Shown here: positions 1-10,694 of the stretch, piece after piece
Position numbering within the stretch: position 1 is the first letter of the stretch
How the letters are laid out: the number at the start of each line of letters is the position of its first letter
DNA from: Delphinapterus leucas
Taxonomy: Eukaryota > Chordata > Mammalia > Artiodactyla > Monodontidae
NCBI RefSeq assembly: GCF_002288925.2
Contig: NW_022098045.1
Coordinates: 592,184 to 656,183 of the forward strand
Length of the DNA: 64,000 bases
Direction: 5' to 3'
Made by a program: the position numbers and the translations under genes
Notes under the pieces: generated by a model
The model's database searches: none
Seen by the model: the letters and a program-made list of their open reading frames with translations, nothing else
What the model was told of the DNA's origin: nothing

Positions 1-651
1 CATCTACTCTGCATACCTCCCCGACACTTGCTTTCCCAGCCTGTCAGTATCACTGAATAAGAATACTCAGTCAATACAATACCGAATTGTATTACTTTGA
101 ATGGAAGACCCAGAGGCCAGGGATTTTCTCCTCTGTTGCTGTCCTTAGTTAGCATGGCTGAGAGGCTCCAGTAGGGCAGTTGGGAACTTCAGCAGCTCCT
201 CATTTCTGGTTCCCTGGTGTTCTGTGAAGTCTCTGAAGGCTGCACTGCCCCCCAGGCTGAGTCAGTTACTATGGAACCCAGTCCTGTTTCCCCCATGGGG
301 AAAGGGTGGTGCCTAGAGAGATTAGTGGTGAATATTAGGCCCCAGGAAGGCCAGCAAGCTTTGTCTCCTCTGTGTGCAGCAGAGGTTGGGGTCTTCATCT
401 CTAAGAGAGCCAGGATGATGGAGCCTCTACTGAAGGGGGTGACATGAGGCAGTGGGCTGTGGTCAGTGCTTGCTGGGGATTATGGTTGCTGGGAGTCAAC
501 TGCTAAGCTCATTTGAGGTTGCTCTTTAACATGGCTCAGATATCTTCACTAGATCCCAGAGGCGAATACTTGTCTTTTTTGAGCTGTTGAGTTGTTGAAG
601 CCCAGCCCAGTTGCCTCCTGAAAGAACTTAATATTTTGGACTCAACTGAGA
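1..651. other. Non-repetitive intergenic DNA, no gene recognised
   Basis: Mixed-composition DNA without recognisable repeats or coding signals. Short open frames on both strands (for example 217-447 on plus) overlap each other, carry no recognisable domain and look like chance frames. Confidence 0.5.
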
Positions 652-661
652 CCCTCAACAC

Positions 662-873
662 ATTTTTTTCTTTTTATTTTTGCGGAACACAGGCCTCTCA
701 CTGTTGTGGCCTCTCCCATTGGGGAGCACAGGCTCCGGACGTGCAGGCTCAGCGGCCACGGCTCATGGGCCCAGCCGCTCTGCGGCATGTGGGATCCTCC
801 CGGACCGGGGCATGAACCTGTGTCCCCTGCATTGGCAGGCGGACTCTCAACCACTGCGCCACCAGGGAAGCCC
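662..873 (-). repeat. Short-class CHR-type tRNA-derived SINE
   Basis: Read on the minus strand, the element starts with the tRNA-like head (GGGCTTCCCTGGTGGCGCAG, containing the Pol III A box). A B-box-like motif, a GC-rich body and an A-rich tail follow; the tail appears as the T-rich stretch at 662-680 on plus. The flanking duplication CCCTCAACAC is seen at 652-661 and 874-883, which marks a complete L1-mediated insertion. This class has an internal deletion relative to the ~330-bp CHR-1 copies in the same window. No function is expected beyond possible weak Pol III transcription. Confidence 0.9.
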
Positions 874-883
874 CCCTCAACAC

Positions 884-1504
884 TTTTAATGTTGTTCTGA
901 TTAAGTTTTCAAACCCTCAGAGCTTCTCTTCTTAGAGGTTCATAGTGCTGCAGAGACAGGCATTAGGGGGCACCGCAAGATCTCAAACCTCCTTTTCTTG
1001 TCTATACATTGTCCTGTCTCTTTGGATGGCTAGCTTTAGAGGCCAGTATAGCTCAGGTGTTCATCACAGACCCTGTTTTAATGCTTTCGGATTTAGTGTT
1101 TGTTTCATCCCAGGGCCTCTAGCTGGGTGCTCTGGGGGCTCGGGAACTCAATGCTAAGCATGTCCTTGATGACCTAAAGACCAGCAGAACTGGCTACAAG
1201 CCCAATATAGTTAGAGAAGGACCCTCATGCATAGCTGAATGCTCTTTTCACGAATCTTACATGGGAATGTTTGTCTTGAGTTCTCTTGAGAGAGAGTCAG
1301 AAGTTCACCTGTCACTTGGAACAGATTAAAGCAGAGCTAATTATTGCCCTTTAGTCAGTATTAGGGTGGGGTTGCCTATAACGCCCATATGTTTTGTACA
1401 CCATCCTCTGAGGAACTATCTGGGAGGGGCCATCTGAGATTCTAAAGTGGACTGAAGACTCTATTATCACGTAATACTTTCAAGGATGAGTATATTATAA
1501 GAGC
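884..1504. other. Non-repetitive DNA, one CTCF-like match
   Basis: No gene or clear repeat is seen. A CTCF-like core (GCATTAGGGGGCAC) lies near 960-973 and is reported separately as a finding. Confidence 0.4.
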
Positions 1505-1712
1505 AAATGTTCTGCTGTTAGACAAACTGGTTTGAAATACCAGTTCCTCCTGTACTAATTGTGTAACCTTGGACAAGTTATATAATCTCTTGAGGGTCTC
1601 ACTTTTCTCATTCATAAACATGTGGTAGACCTACTTCAAGGGATGTTGGGTGGGCTAAATGAGGTGACATGTCTGGCATGTTGTAAGCCCTCTGAAATAA
1701 TAACAGTAACAT
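1505..1712 (+). repeat. MIR SINE (ancient), plus orientation
   Basis: The order of landmarks fits a diverged MIR. A tRNA-like part comes first, then the core around 'GTGTAACCTTGGACAAGTTA', the run resembling 'CTCATTCATAAA', and an end resembling 'GCATGTTGTAAG'. Divergence is high, as expected for an element predating placental radiation. Boundaries are approximate. Confidence 0.65.
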
Positions 1713-1865
1713 TTTGTGGTATAACTTAGTGTAAGTGTGGCACAGTATTAAGCACATTGCATGCTTTACATACAAAGAGACTATGTTGCTATCACCAGGA
1801 TCTTGCTAGCAAATAGATGAGAAAGCTGAAGCTTTTGCCTGAATCCAAAGCCTATGCTCTTACTC
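1713..1865 (-). repeat. MIR SINE fragment, minus orientation
   Basis: This follows head-to-tail-inverted after the preceding MIR. It includes motifs typical of reverse-complemented MIR: 'AACAGTAACATTTTGTGG', then 'TAAGCACATTGCATGCTTTA', then 'AGATGAGAAAGCTGAAGC'. It is strongly degraded, so the assignment is moderate. Confidence 0.5.
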
Positions 1866-1869
1866 TTGG

Positions 1870-4024
1870 CCAAATAAGAGATATTTCTGTGTCATAAAGA
1901 GATATCTTTATGTAGCTCTTTCCCATAAAACTAGCTACAGGAATCCTTGAGAGGAAGATGGTGTAATGACCAATCTGGCTTCCTTACCGTTTTAACTACC
2001 ATTTCCCAGAGTTGGAGTAAAGCTCCCACTTAAGCTTAGATCTGGCTCAGACTCCACTTTAATCAGGGGGAATATTAGCTCTGGGCCAAGAGGCATTTTA
2101 CTGCTGAATCTGCTCTGACTCTATACCACAGTTGTGATAGAAGCCTCCATCCTGGACCCAAGTTCTGATAAACTGTCATATTTCCTCCTGGCCCCACCTT
2201 ATACTCCACCCTGTGCCTTAGTTCCTCAAGAGTCATTCTCCACTGATTGCTAATCCATGAAACTTCTTACCCTGATCACTCTTCTATCTAGACATCAGTT
2301 TATTCTCTGGCCAGGATACCTGAAGAGTCTGCTCAGCATTCCTTCTGTGGTATAAAAAGTGATGCTTCCTGGGTTAGCTTCTTACTTTGAAAAGACCTTT
2401 TCATTTATACATTGAAAAATATTGAGTGAACATGACTACAAGCTTCTTGATCTCAAGACACTCACAAGGTCCTTTAACCACCCTCTTTTTTAGAGCCTTC
2501 TCATAGCTTGAACAAACCCTCATTTCTCCTGAGAAATAGGTCCTGGTTCTATTACTACTTCATTCTTATTTGCTTTCTGTATTATCTCCTGAACATTCAA
2601 CAATCTTAGGATAGAAAATTCTCAAGTGGTTTCTACCTGTCCCCCCTTGACCTCTGAGGGCAATGCTAACCACTGGTTCTGTCTAAAAAAAGAAGTAGAG
2701 TTGAATAAAGGTGCTATTAGCATGGGGAAAGACTCTCTTGTTTCTGGTTTGTTCTGCTCACGAGCTTAAAGGCAAAGTGTCTACTTTACTAGGAAGTTTC
2801 ATCTACCAAGCAATTTCATGAAATAGGACCCAATACTTTACTTTGGCAAGGGTGGCTCCTAGCACACAGGGAAAATGCCCTGTGGATTTTTTCTTTTTGC
2901 TGATAGTGGGCTCTAACAAAATGATCTTGTTACTTTTCAATATAAGAACCCTCCATGGATGTATTTGCCATATTTGTTTCCACTTTTAACAGTGTCATAG
3001 CAGGGCTCCAAAAGACAGACTTCATGCATTATGTCATTGTGGCCTTGGAATGACAGACCAGGTAGTTAATTTGATTAATGAAGGGAATGTTTAGTCACCA
3101 CTTCGAATAAAAGGAAGTCAGAGAGGTCAATAAATGAACTCTTTCTGGATGCCGGTGTTATCACCCCTATTAAAATATTAACACTATCCATTCCCTGGCT
3201 GCCTCACTAATCAATTCTTTTTTTATATATTAATTTAGTTTTTAGGCCAACCTGTTTCCCAAAGCTTGCCCAGGCAAACGAGATAAATCACAGGTGGCAT
3301 TTACATCAAATAATGGTCATGGCTAGTGTCAACTCTTGCAAAACACCAGATAGGGTCTATGGGAAAGAACTGTCCTTAGCAGGAAAAGAAAGGGGCAAAC
3401 AAGGGCACACAAAGACCTTCCATCTTTCCAGTGAGAGAAATCAGCTTATAATTAAATCTCACTCAGTTCATATTATCTCCAAGGATCTGTACAGTCAGTG
3501 AGCAAAGTTCTCTTGAGCAAGCATATCTCAAGGTTCACAGATTATCCAAACACTATTTCTTCTCTGTACTGATTGTATCCTTCTACCTTTGTCACAGTGA
3601 TTCACACTTCCTTGCCTGTGAAACTGGATTTTCTATTTTGCAGCAAGGGAAGGAGGCTGGTGGGGTATTTGGGGGGCCAGAAAAAAGGGTACAGGTAAAA
3701 AAAAATCAGTGAGTTGATGATTGATTCATTTTTCTTTATTTAACACAAGTTTGGAGGGAAGTGGTGGTAAATCTACTTCGTCAAGCTAAACTGCTTCTTT
3801 TGGGGATAATAGAGGTGCTTGATTTTCTGTTTCCCTTTTCTTGGATTTTCTAGTAAAATATTTTAAAATGGGTTGTTTTTGAACCCATCATAGCATCCAA
3901 TGATAATAAATAAAATCTGTTAATGACCTCCAAATTTATATCTCCAAGTTTGACTTTTCTTTGATCTCCAGACTTCTATATTTAATTGACTTGGCTTTCC
4001 ATATGGATGTGTAACAGACATCAT
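1870..4024. other. AT-rich intergenic DNA, no gene recognised
   Basis: About 2 kb with no recognisable repeat or coding signal. Only short chance frames occur (for example 3313-3501 on plus, which has no recognisable domain). Confidence 0.45.
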
Positions 4025-4038
4025 AAACACATTGTTTT

Positions 4039-4250
4039 TTGTTTTGTTTTGTTTTTTTGCGGTACGTGGGCCTCTCACTGTTGTGGCTTCTCCCGTTGCG
4101 GAACACAGGCTCCAGATGCGCAGGCTCAGCGGCCATGGCTCACGGGCCCAGCCGCTCCGCGGCATGTGGGATCTTCCTGGACCGGGGCCTGAACCCGCGT
4201 CCCCTGCATCGGCAGGCGGACTCTCAACCACTGCGCCACCAGGGAAACCC
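4039..4250 (-). repeat. Short-class CHR-type SINE
   Basis: Same structure as the copy at 662: T-rich tail on plus, GCGGTACGTGGGCC junction, GC-rich body, and a tRNA-like head ending CCAGGGAAACCC. A 14-bp duplication AAACACATTGTTTT flanks it at 4025-4038 and 4251-4264. Several open frames run through the GC-rich body; they are repeat-derived and not genes. Confidence 0.92.
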
Positions 4251-4269
4251 AAACACATTGTTTTGATTT

Positions 4270-5292
4270 TTCCTCCAGAACTGCTCCTCCCCACCCTTAA
4301 CTACCCCGTCTCATTAAATGGGATCATTTATATTTCACGAAGTTGCTCAGGTTCCAAACCTAAGGCTCAATCTTGATTCCTTTCTTCCTCATTTCCCCAC
4401 AACATGGCAATCCATTGGTGGTTTCCTTTCAGAGCATGTGTCAAATATGATCACTTCTTATCACCTCCACTACTATCAGAGTAGTTTAAGATACCATCAG
4501 TCGGGCTCCCCTGGTGGCGCAGTGGATGAGAGTCCACCTGCCCATGCAGGGGACACGGGTTTGTGCCCTGGTCCGGGAAGATCCCACATGCCGTGGAGCG
4601 GGTGGGCCCGTGAACCATGGCCGCTGAGCCTGCGCGTCCGGAGCCTGTGCTCCGCAACGGGAGAGGCCACAACAGTGAGAGGCTCACATACCGAAAAAAA
4701 AAAAAAAAAAAAAAAAAAGATACCATCAGTCATCTCTCACCCGGATGGTTGCAGAGACTCCTAAGCTTCCACACCTGTCCTCCTTCAGTGTAACCTGATA
4801 GCTAAAGTGATCATGCAACTTCCTTGCTCAAAACCCTTGAATGACTTCATGTTACATTTAGGATAAAATCTAAATCTCTTACCATGTCTGCAAAGCCCTT
4901 ATGATCTTCTTATGCTCATTTTCTGCTCTCTCTTTCATTCATGCTGCTCCAGTCACACAGCCTTAAACATTTTAAGACTTGCCTGTCTCAGAGCTTGTGC
5001 TCTTACTCTTTTCTAATCCTGGACTGTTCTTCCCTCACACCTTCACCTGACTTGCTCTCTCACTTCACTTGGGTCTCTGCTCAAATATCTTCACCCCTTC
5101 AGAAATATCTTCTTGGCCACCTTTTCATAAATAAGTTTTAAAACTTTGCTTATAATTTGTTTTTCCCACTGGGAATTAATTTCCAAGAAATCAGAGACCT
5201 TGTCTACCTTCCACATTAGTACACCCACCAGCACTTAGAACAGTGCCTGGAACATATCAGTGCTTAATACATATTGAATGAATGGGTGAATC
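4270..5292 (+). repeat. LINE-2 (L2) 3' end, interrupted by a SINE
   Basis: A long stretch matching the L2 3' region in sense orientation. It contains the old ORF2-end segment around 4800-4900 (AAAACCCTTGAATGACTTC, AGGATAAAATCTAAATCTC). It ends with the typical 3' end 'CACTTAGAACAGTGCCTGGA' and an ATTGAATGAATG repeat tail at about 5272-5285. A young SINE (4503-4717) splits it. It is decayed and noncoding. Confidence 0.8.
4503..4717 (+). repeat. Short-class CHR-type SINE inserted in L2
   Basis: The only short-class copy in plus orientation. It has the tRNA-like head with A box (TGGTGGCGCAGTGG), a B-box-like GGTTTGTGCCC, a body ending ACATACCG and a 24-25-nt pure poly-A tail. The 14-bp duplication AGATACCATCAGTC flanks it at 4489-4502 and 4718-4731, inside the L2. 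The long uninterrupted A tail indicates a young insertion. The 148-residue plus frame (4318-4764) through it is not a gene. Confidence 0.95.
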
Positions 5293-5497
5293 CATTTGTG
5301 TATATACTATACTGAGAACTCAACTAGAGAGAATTAAATGTATTAAAGATCAGCAAAGCTCTCAAGCCAGGGTTCAATGTTTGGAGAATAATAAGAGAGT
5401 GAATAAGGAAGAAGACAGCCCTGACTGCTTAGGTAGCTACTTTCTAACCTTACCTATCTTTTAATCAGAAGGCTTAACCTAAACTAAGATAACATTT

Positions 5498-5848
5498 TTT
5501 TTTAATTTTTGGCTGCGTTGGGTCTTCGTTAATGCATGTGGGCTTTCTCTAGTTGCAGCGAGCGAGGGCTACTCTTCGTTGCAGTATGCGGGCTTCTCAT
5601 TGCAGTGGCTTCTGGTTGCAGAGCAAAGGCTCTTGGCACACAGGCTTCAGTAGTTATGGCACACGGGCTCATTCGTTGTGGCACATGGGCTCAGCAGTTG
5701 TGGCTCTTGGGCTCTAGAGTGCAGGCTCAGTAGTTGTGGCACATGGGCTTGCTCTGAGGCATGTGGGATCTTCCCAGATCAGTGCTCAAGCATATGTCCC
5801 CTGCATTGGCAGGCGGATTCTTAACCACTGTGCCATCAGGGAAGTCCC
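5498..5848 (-). repeat. Full-length CHR-1-type SINE
   Basis: About 350 bp, minus orientation. On plus it begins with a T-rich tail, then 'GGCTGCGTTGGGTCTTCGTT', several CAGTAGTTGTGGCAC-like units, and a terminal tRNA head ending GGGAAGTCCC. This is the long class, with the internal segment that the ~210-bp class lacks. The duplication ATAACATTT is seen at 5489-5497 and 5852-5860. It is more diverged than the short-class copies. Confidence 0.9.
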
Positions 5849-5860
5849 AATATAACATTT

Positions 5861-6571
5861 ATTGATAATTTATTATGTCCAAATCATGGGAGCAGGGAAT
5901 ACAAAGTTGCATAACACATGGCCTCACACATTTATATGAGGGATGTGTTTGTGTAAGAGGGACAGATCTTATTCAGAAAGGAGTAAGGAAACTTCCACAA
6001 ACTACAGGTAGTCCTTGCTTTGTATTCGGACCTAATGTATAGAAATGCCATAAATTACTACGTGGTTAGAGTTTAGCTCTAGGATGGAACTCCCCAGTGG
6101 ATTTGCCGGTTATAAGTGTGCTTCACGAGCAGCTGCTTCCTTTTGCTAAAACCAAAATAAACATATTAAAAGTAAAACTAAACACTGTGCATAAAAGAGT
6201 GGGAAGCATTTAAGCATGAAACAGAGGAGAAAGTGACATGATTTGGAATCTGCTGGGGTAACTTTTCTGGGAATCTGTGGGGCCATTTCTGGGCACCTAT
6301 GACATTCAAACTTAACCATGGTTCTTGCCGTCCCTCTGTGTTAGGAGAAAATAGAGGGATGTCACCTGAGTGACGTCCCTCTCAGTGATGTCACCAATGT
6401 CAGCAATGTCATTTATAGCAGTGGCTGCATCCCATTACAGGGAATTCACCAACCTGAGTCTCAGCCTCTTTGCAGCACCTTCCCATGTTCTTCTTGGAGA
6501 TGATATCTAGCAGTTGGAAATACAGTAGCATAAACTCAGCTTTCTGCAGTCATTCCAAAGGAGTAATCAAC
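5861..6571. other. Intergenic DNA with a CRE-like hairpin
   Basis: No gene is recognised. Near 6006 a diverged motif (CTACAGGTAGTCCTTGC) resembles the edge of a Tigger/mariner-like element, but no second edge was seen. The inverted repeat at 6354-6381 is listed separately. Confidence 0.4.
6354..6381. repeat. Inverted repeat with CRE-like arms
   Basis: The arms GAGGGATGTCAC (6354-6365) and GTGACGTCCCTC (6370-6381) are complementary except at one position, where a G:T wobble is possible. The 4-nt spacer is CTGA. The arms contain TGACGTC/GATGTCAC motifs, similar to cAMP-response elements. Another TGATGTCACC copy follows at about 6386-6395. Confidence 0.7.
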
Positions 6572-6780
6572 TTTTTTTTTTTTTTTTTTCGGTACGCGGG
6601 CCTCTCACTGTTATGGCCTCTCCTGTTGCGGAGCACAGGCTCCAGACGCGCAGGCTCAGCGGCCATGGCTCACGGGCCCAGCCGCTCCGCGGCATGTGGG
6701 ATCTTCCCGGACCGCGGCATGAACCCGTATCCCCTGCATCGGCAGGCGGACTCTCAACCACTGCGCCACCAGGGAATCCC
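6572..6780 (-). repeat. Short-class CHR-type SINE
   Basis: Poly-T (about 19 nt) then CGGTACGCGGGCC, the GC-rich body and the tRNA head ending CCAGGGAATCCC. No clear flanking duplication was found. The 187-residue plus frame across 6470-7033 is an artefact of this repeat. Confidence 0.9.
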
Positions 6781-6789
6781 AGCTATTTT

Positions 6790-8475
6790 TTTTTTAAGAG
6801 ACTTACATGGGGGGTTGGGAATTGTGTGTGTTCTGTTGTTAACAAGAAGTCTTTCTCTTCATCTCCTTTCAAATTTCTCCTTTCACATTTCTCTTACACT
6901 TCTTCCTTCTCCTTTATGTTTGCTCTCTCTCTCCTTCCTCTGCTCTTCTTGTCCTCTTTTCATCCTCCTCACCTCTGTCTGCCATCTCCCCAACTCTCCC
7001 CGGTGCTGGTGGTTGATGACAATCAATGAGTAATAAGCAGTTGGAGAGATGAATTCCAAAGTCAACTGTGAGAAACCAAACCACGCACCATAGTGATGCT
7101 TTTCCTTCCTCTCTCCTTGCACTTCTCCTCTGCATGAACCAAGGACTTGGGTTTTTCTGCCAGTGCCCTGTGATGGAGTGGAGCAGGAGAAAGAGGAAAA
7201 AGTAAACAAACGGGGCTTGACTTAATCACACCAGGAGTTCATTTGTCAGAATACCAAGTTAATTTATAGCCTTGTGACACGGAACATCATGTTTCAGGAC
7301 GTGGGATTAAATCAAGTAGGATCTCATGGTTTTTCAGGTATGGTCTTTCTGAGGAGGGGGCCTGAAAGGGCGCTGCAGCCGTCTGTCTGCATTGTAGCCA
7401 GAAAAATCGCTGTTTTCCACAGTTCTAAGGCAGGGTTTGTTTTTCACATGCCTGGTAAAGCACTGGTCTGTCCCAGTGGCCTGAGGGAGGACTGAGTACT
7501 TCCAATAAGCAGTGACTCGAGAGGTAACTAGGCTGGTCTCAAGAAAGCCCTGGCCTGACCCATGTGAGATTCTATACTTTCTTCCATTTTCCTCCTTACT
7601 TTCTGCAGTTCAGATAAGAGACTAGATTCAGAAACTTATTTCAGAAGGCCGGGAGGGGAGGCTCATGGAATCACAGGAGCTTAGGACTAAAAAGGACTTT
7701 AAAAGTTTTCACCCTCACTGCTGACTGATGCACCTTCCTTCCTCTCTGCTTCTGCCCTTTATCCGAACTGTGACAGGGTCCTGAGATAGCACATCCAATA
7801 TTTGTAATTTCATAGACAGTTCTTCTACCTATTGAGTCAACATCCCTCTTCTGCCTAAAGTTTTCCCATTGGCCCTTCTTAGTGCTCTTCTGAGACCCTG
7901 TGAAACGAGTCTTGGGTCAGTCTAAAAGGAAATAGGGTCTCTGAAGACCCTCCAAAGGAATGACTCTCCTAAGGTCCTCAGTAGAAATAGCCTCAACCCT
8001 GGAAGCTGGGATTGAAGGAAGCGGTTGAAGCAAGATGCACCATAAGCTCAGTGAGTGTAGTCAGAATGGTAAAATTCTCTTTGTTGAGTTTTCTCACTAT
8101 TAATTCTTTAGAAGGTGGCATGGAGGCACTCTTTACTATTACTATTATTAGTTTAAAACTAAAGGCCTAAAAATTGATGCAACACTAAGAAAAGAATTAC
8201 ATGCAGGTTCTCTCCTCCAAATGGTCTTTTTCTGGGCTCTCTTCTGATATGATTTAGGGCATTGGTTCAAAAAGGACATAGAAATAAGACACAGCTCTTT
8301 CCTAGCAGAGAACAGGAAGTCCTAAATTTTGTGTGTTAAAAGCAGGGAGTATGAGAGCATTAAATTCCTTCAGCTCATGGATTATACTAGAGAGGAGACC
8401 TCTAAACTTCTTTCAGGTGTGAGTCTGAAATTCTTTAAGTACTCATAAGTATGGAGATACTTTCTGTTCTGTTTC
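6790..8475. other. Intergenic DNA, no gene recognised
   Basis: Pyrimidine-rich DNA at about 6840-6970 gives several overlapping frames on both strands with no recognisable domains. The stretch at 7655-7740 faintly resembles an old MIR-like repeat. No other structure was recognised. Confidence 0.4.
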
Positions 8476-8477
8476 TC

Positions 8478-8548
8478 ATTATTTATTTGTTCAGCAAATG
8501 TTTATTAAGCACCAATCACATGTCAGGTACTGTGCTCCAAATGGATGG
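8478..8548 (-). repeat. L2 3'-end fragment, minus orientation
   Basis: Contains TTCAGCAAATGTTTATTAAG followed by CATGTCAGGTACTGTGCT, the reverse complement of the conserved L2/MIR-like 3' end. The fragment is short, so assignment to L2 or MIR is uncertain. Confidence 0.5.
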
Positions 8549-8549
8549 A

Positions 8550-10485
8550 GGTGGGAGATGGGCAATTTTTTCTTGTTTACCTTCTGAAGCTTAACTTGGG
8601 ACGAGTTTTGTCAATTCTGCTGATAGGTTTGGATGAGATTTGCTGTTCGCTAATGGCTTTTCTCTTCCTATCACTATGAAAATGCAGTGGGGCCAGAGTT
8701 TTACTGGCCTACTTTCAAAGATGACATTATTTTTTGATTCACCAAATGGAGCCCCTAAATCCAATTAGCCATCTGGTTTAATTTAAGGGTTCATAAATTT
8801 AAGTGTGAAATATGTATTTATATTACCTGCTTACAAATACTTATCTATATAAGTATATCTTCATAAGACCATTTTTTATACTTCAATACCCTTTAAATTT
8901 TGTGCTTGAAAAAGAAAATGCATCGTTAATCTTGAGTGTCATTATAAAAATAAATGTTGAGCCCTGACAATCCTAGGAGTGTCCAAGCAATGAGTTTCTG
9001 TACACAGTGATGTTGCCTAGGGAAACAGAGAGTATCTGAGAACTAAGAAACCAGTTTGGCTGAGGGTGGGAGTGGGAAGCTAGCCACTAGGGTCTGGGGA
9101 GAACCAAGAGCCATACAGTAAGATGTGGCTGGGAAAACAGATGCCCTTCTCATACATGGAGATGGTCGGCAAGTTGCCTTCCTCTGGGAACCAAAGTGTA
9201 GGTTCAGCCAGAAATAGTGGTATGTAAACACCCCGATTCCCTCACGTGCACGCAGAGAACTGAGCCAGTAAATACATAGGACTTTTTTTTAGTCCACAGT
9301 AGGCAAATGGAAGCTCAGTTAAGTGTGTTACCTAAATGGAAAGGTAAATTCAATTTGCAAAATGCTGTAAAGGTCCTGCCATTCAGCAGGACTAGCAGAA
9401 GAGATAATTTAAAAAATGAAATCCTTTTCCTTATTGCATCAACGGCTTTCCACTGGCAACTCTTTAAATAAGTGTGCAGAGAGGGGAATAGGGGAAGGTT
9501 AGGTGTGGGTGCATTGGGGGGTGTGGAGAAGGCAACCTGAATTTCCCTTTTGGCAGCTTGCTTTGTCCTTTAGGTTGGTAAGTGCTCTGGGACCACTCTC
9601 TCTGGCTTTAGCTGACCATCCTTTTCCATCAGCTCTCCTCATTTTTCTTCTTGTGTTTTTCTTCTAGCTTCTCATAAGTCTAAAGGAATGTGGGGATGAG
9701 GGTAGAAGAAGAGTTATGGAGTGATTCAGGTGTGTCAGAGAAATATTTTGCTGCTTGAAAGTCCATGCCCCAAATTGTTCTTATATGATTATATTTCATT
9801 CCTAGTTGTGGGGAGACGGGATACCCTGTACTATCTAGTACAGTAGCCACTGGCCCCATGTAGCCATCCAAACACTTAACATATGTGACTAAAAAACTGC
9901 ACTTTTAAAAAGAAATTAAAAAAACTAAAAAAATACAAAAGCAAAAGAAAAGTTTAAAAAAACCCTGAAATTTTAATTTAATGATACATTTTAGAGGAAT
10001 GAAGAGAGAAGATGTTTGTACAAGGAAGGGTGCTGGAAAGAATTATCACAAGAGCACCTGACCCTCCAGTGTACAATCAACAAAGAATCTGGGTAAGTTT
10101 GTTAACACTTAGGGTTAATAGAATTGGAAAATCACTATGAAAATGTATACTGGACTTGATTAAAGGGAAAACAGAAAGAGAATAATAAATATTCTCTCTC
10201 AATAGAAATGCTAAAATACATTAGTGACAATGTCAGGAAGACAAAGATCATGTTGATACATATTATAGATTAAGAAGAAACTGGAAAAAAACGAAATCTA
10301 TGCCAATTAAAGGGAGAGTAGTTGTAAATAATCAATCATTTATTATTTCTTATATTTGTGAAGGAAAATTGGGTGATCCATGCTCTGGAAAAGATTGATA
10401 TATAAGTCCACTTTTGCATCATTTTTAAAATGAAAACAATTGGATTTCATCTATATTTTATTTCATTCTTATAAATTGCCAAAGG
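8550..10485. other. AT-rich intergenic DNA, no gene recognised
   Basis: No repeat or gene was recognised. An A-rich stretch lies at 9890-9965. The short frames at 9043-9231 and 9680-9871 on minus have no recognisable features. Confidence 0.4.
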
Positions 10486-10489
10486 CTGG

Positions 10490-10626
10490 AGTGTGGCCTA
10501 AATTTTTAAACTGTGGGTTGCAACCCACTAGTGGGTCACAAAATCAATTTAGCAGGTGACAATGAGCATTTGAAAATAGAATAGAATAGAAACTCTTAGA
10601 GTGCATTTCATAGGATAAGAGACTTG

Positions 10627-10661
<35 letters not shown>

Positions 10662-10692
10662 GTTGAAAAAGTTTGAAAGCCACCAGCCCATA
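10490..10692 (+). repeat. hAT-like nonautonomous DNA transposon carrying a (GT)14 tract
   Basis: The left end (AAACTGTGGGTTGCAACCCA, then GTGGGTCACAAAATCAATTT) and the right end (GAAAAAGTTTGAAAGCCACC) resemble an old hAT-type nonautonomous family. A perfect (GT)14 microsatellite at 10631-10658 sits in the T/G-rich middle. The family was not assigned. Confidence 0.45.
10631..10658. repeat. (GT)14 microsatellite
   Basis: Uninterrupted GT dinucleotide repeat. It is likely polymorphic. The minus-strand frame reading Thr-His repeats through it is not a gene. Confidence 0.95.
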
Positions 10693-10694
10693 TG

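Noticed and set aside
4503..4600. tRNA gene
   Set aside because: The SINE heads have Pol III A and B boxes like a tRNA, but they do not fold as a complete tRNA and each is followed by the SINE body and A tail. The same holds for all CHR copies.
6470..7033. 187-residue plus frame
   Set aside because: Its middle is a reversed CHR SINE and the rest is low-complexity Ser/Leu/Phe from a pyrimidine-rich stretch.
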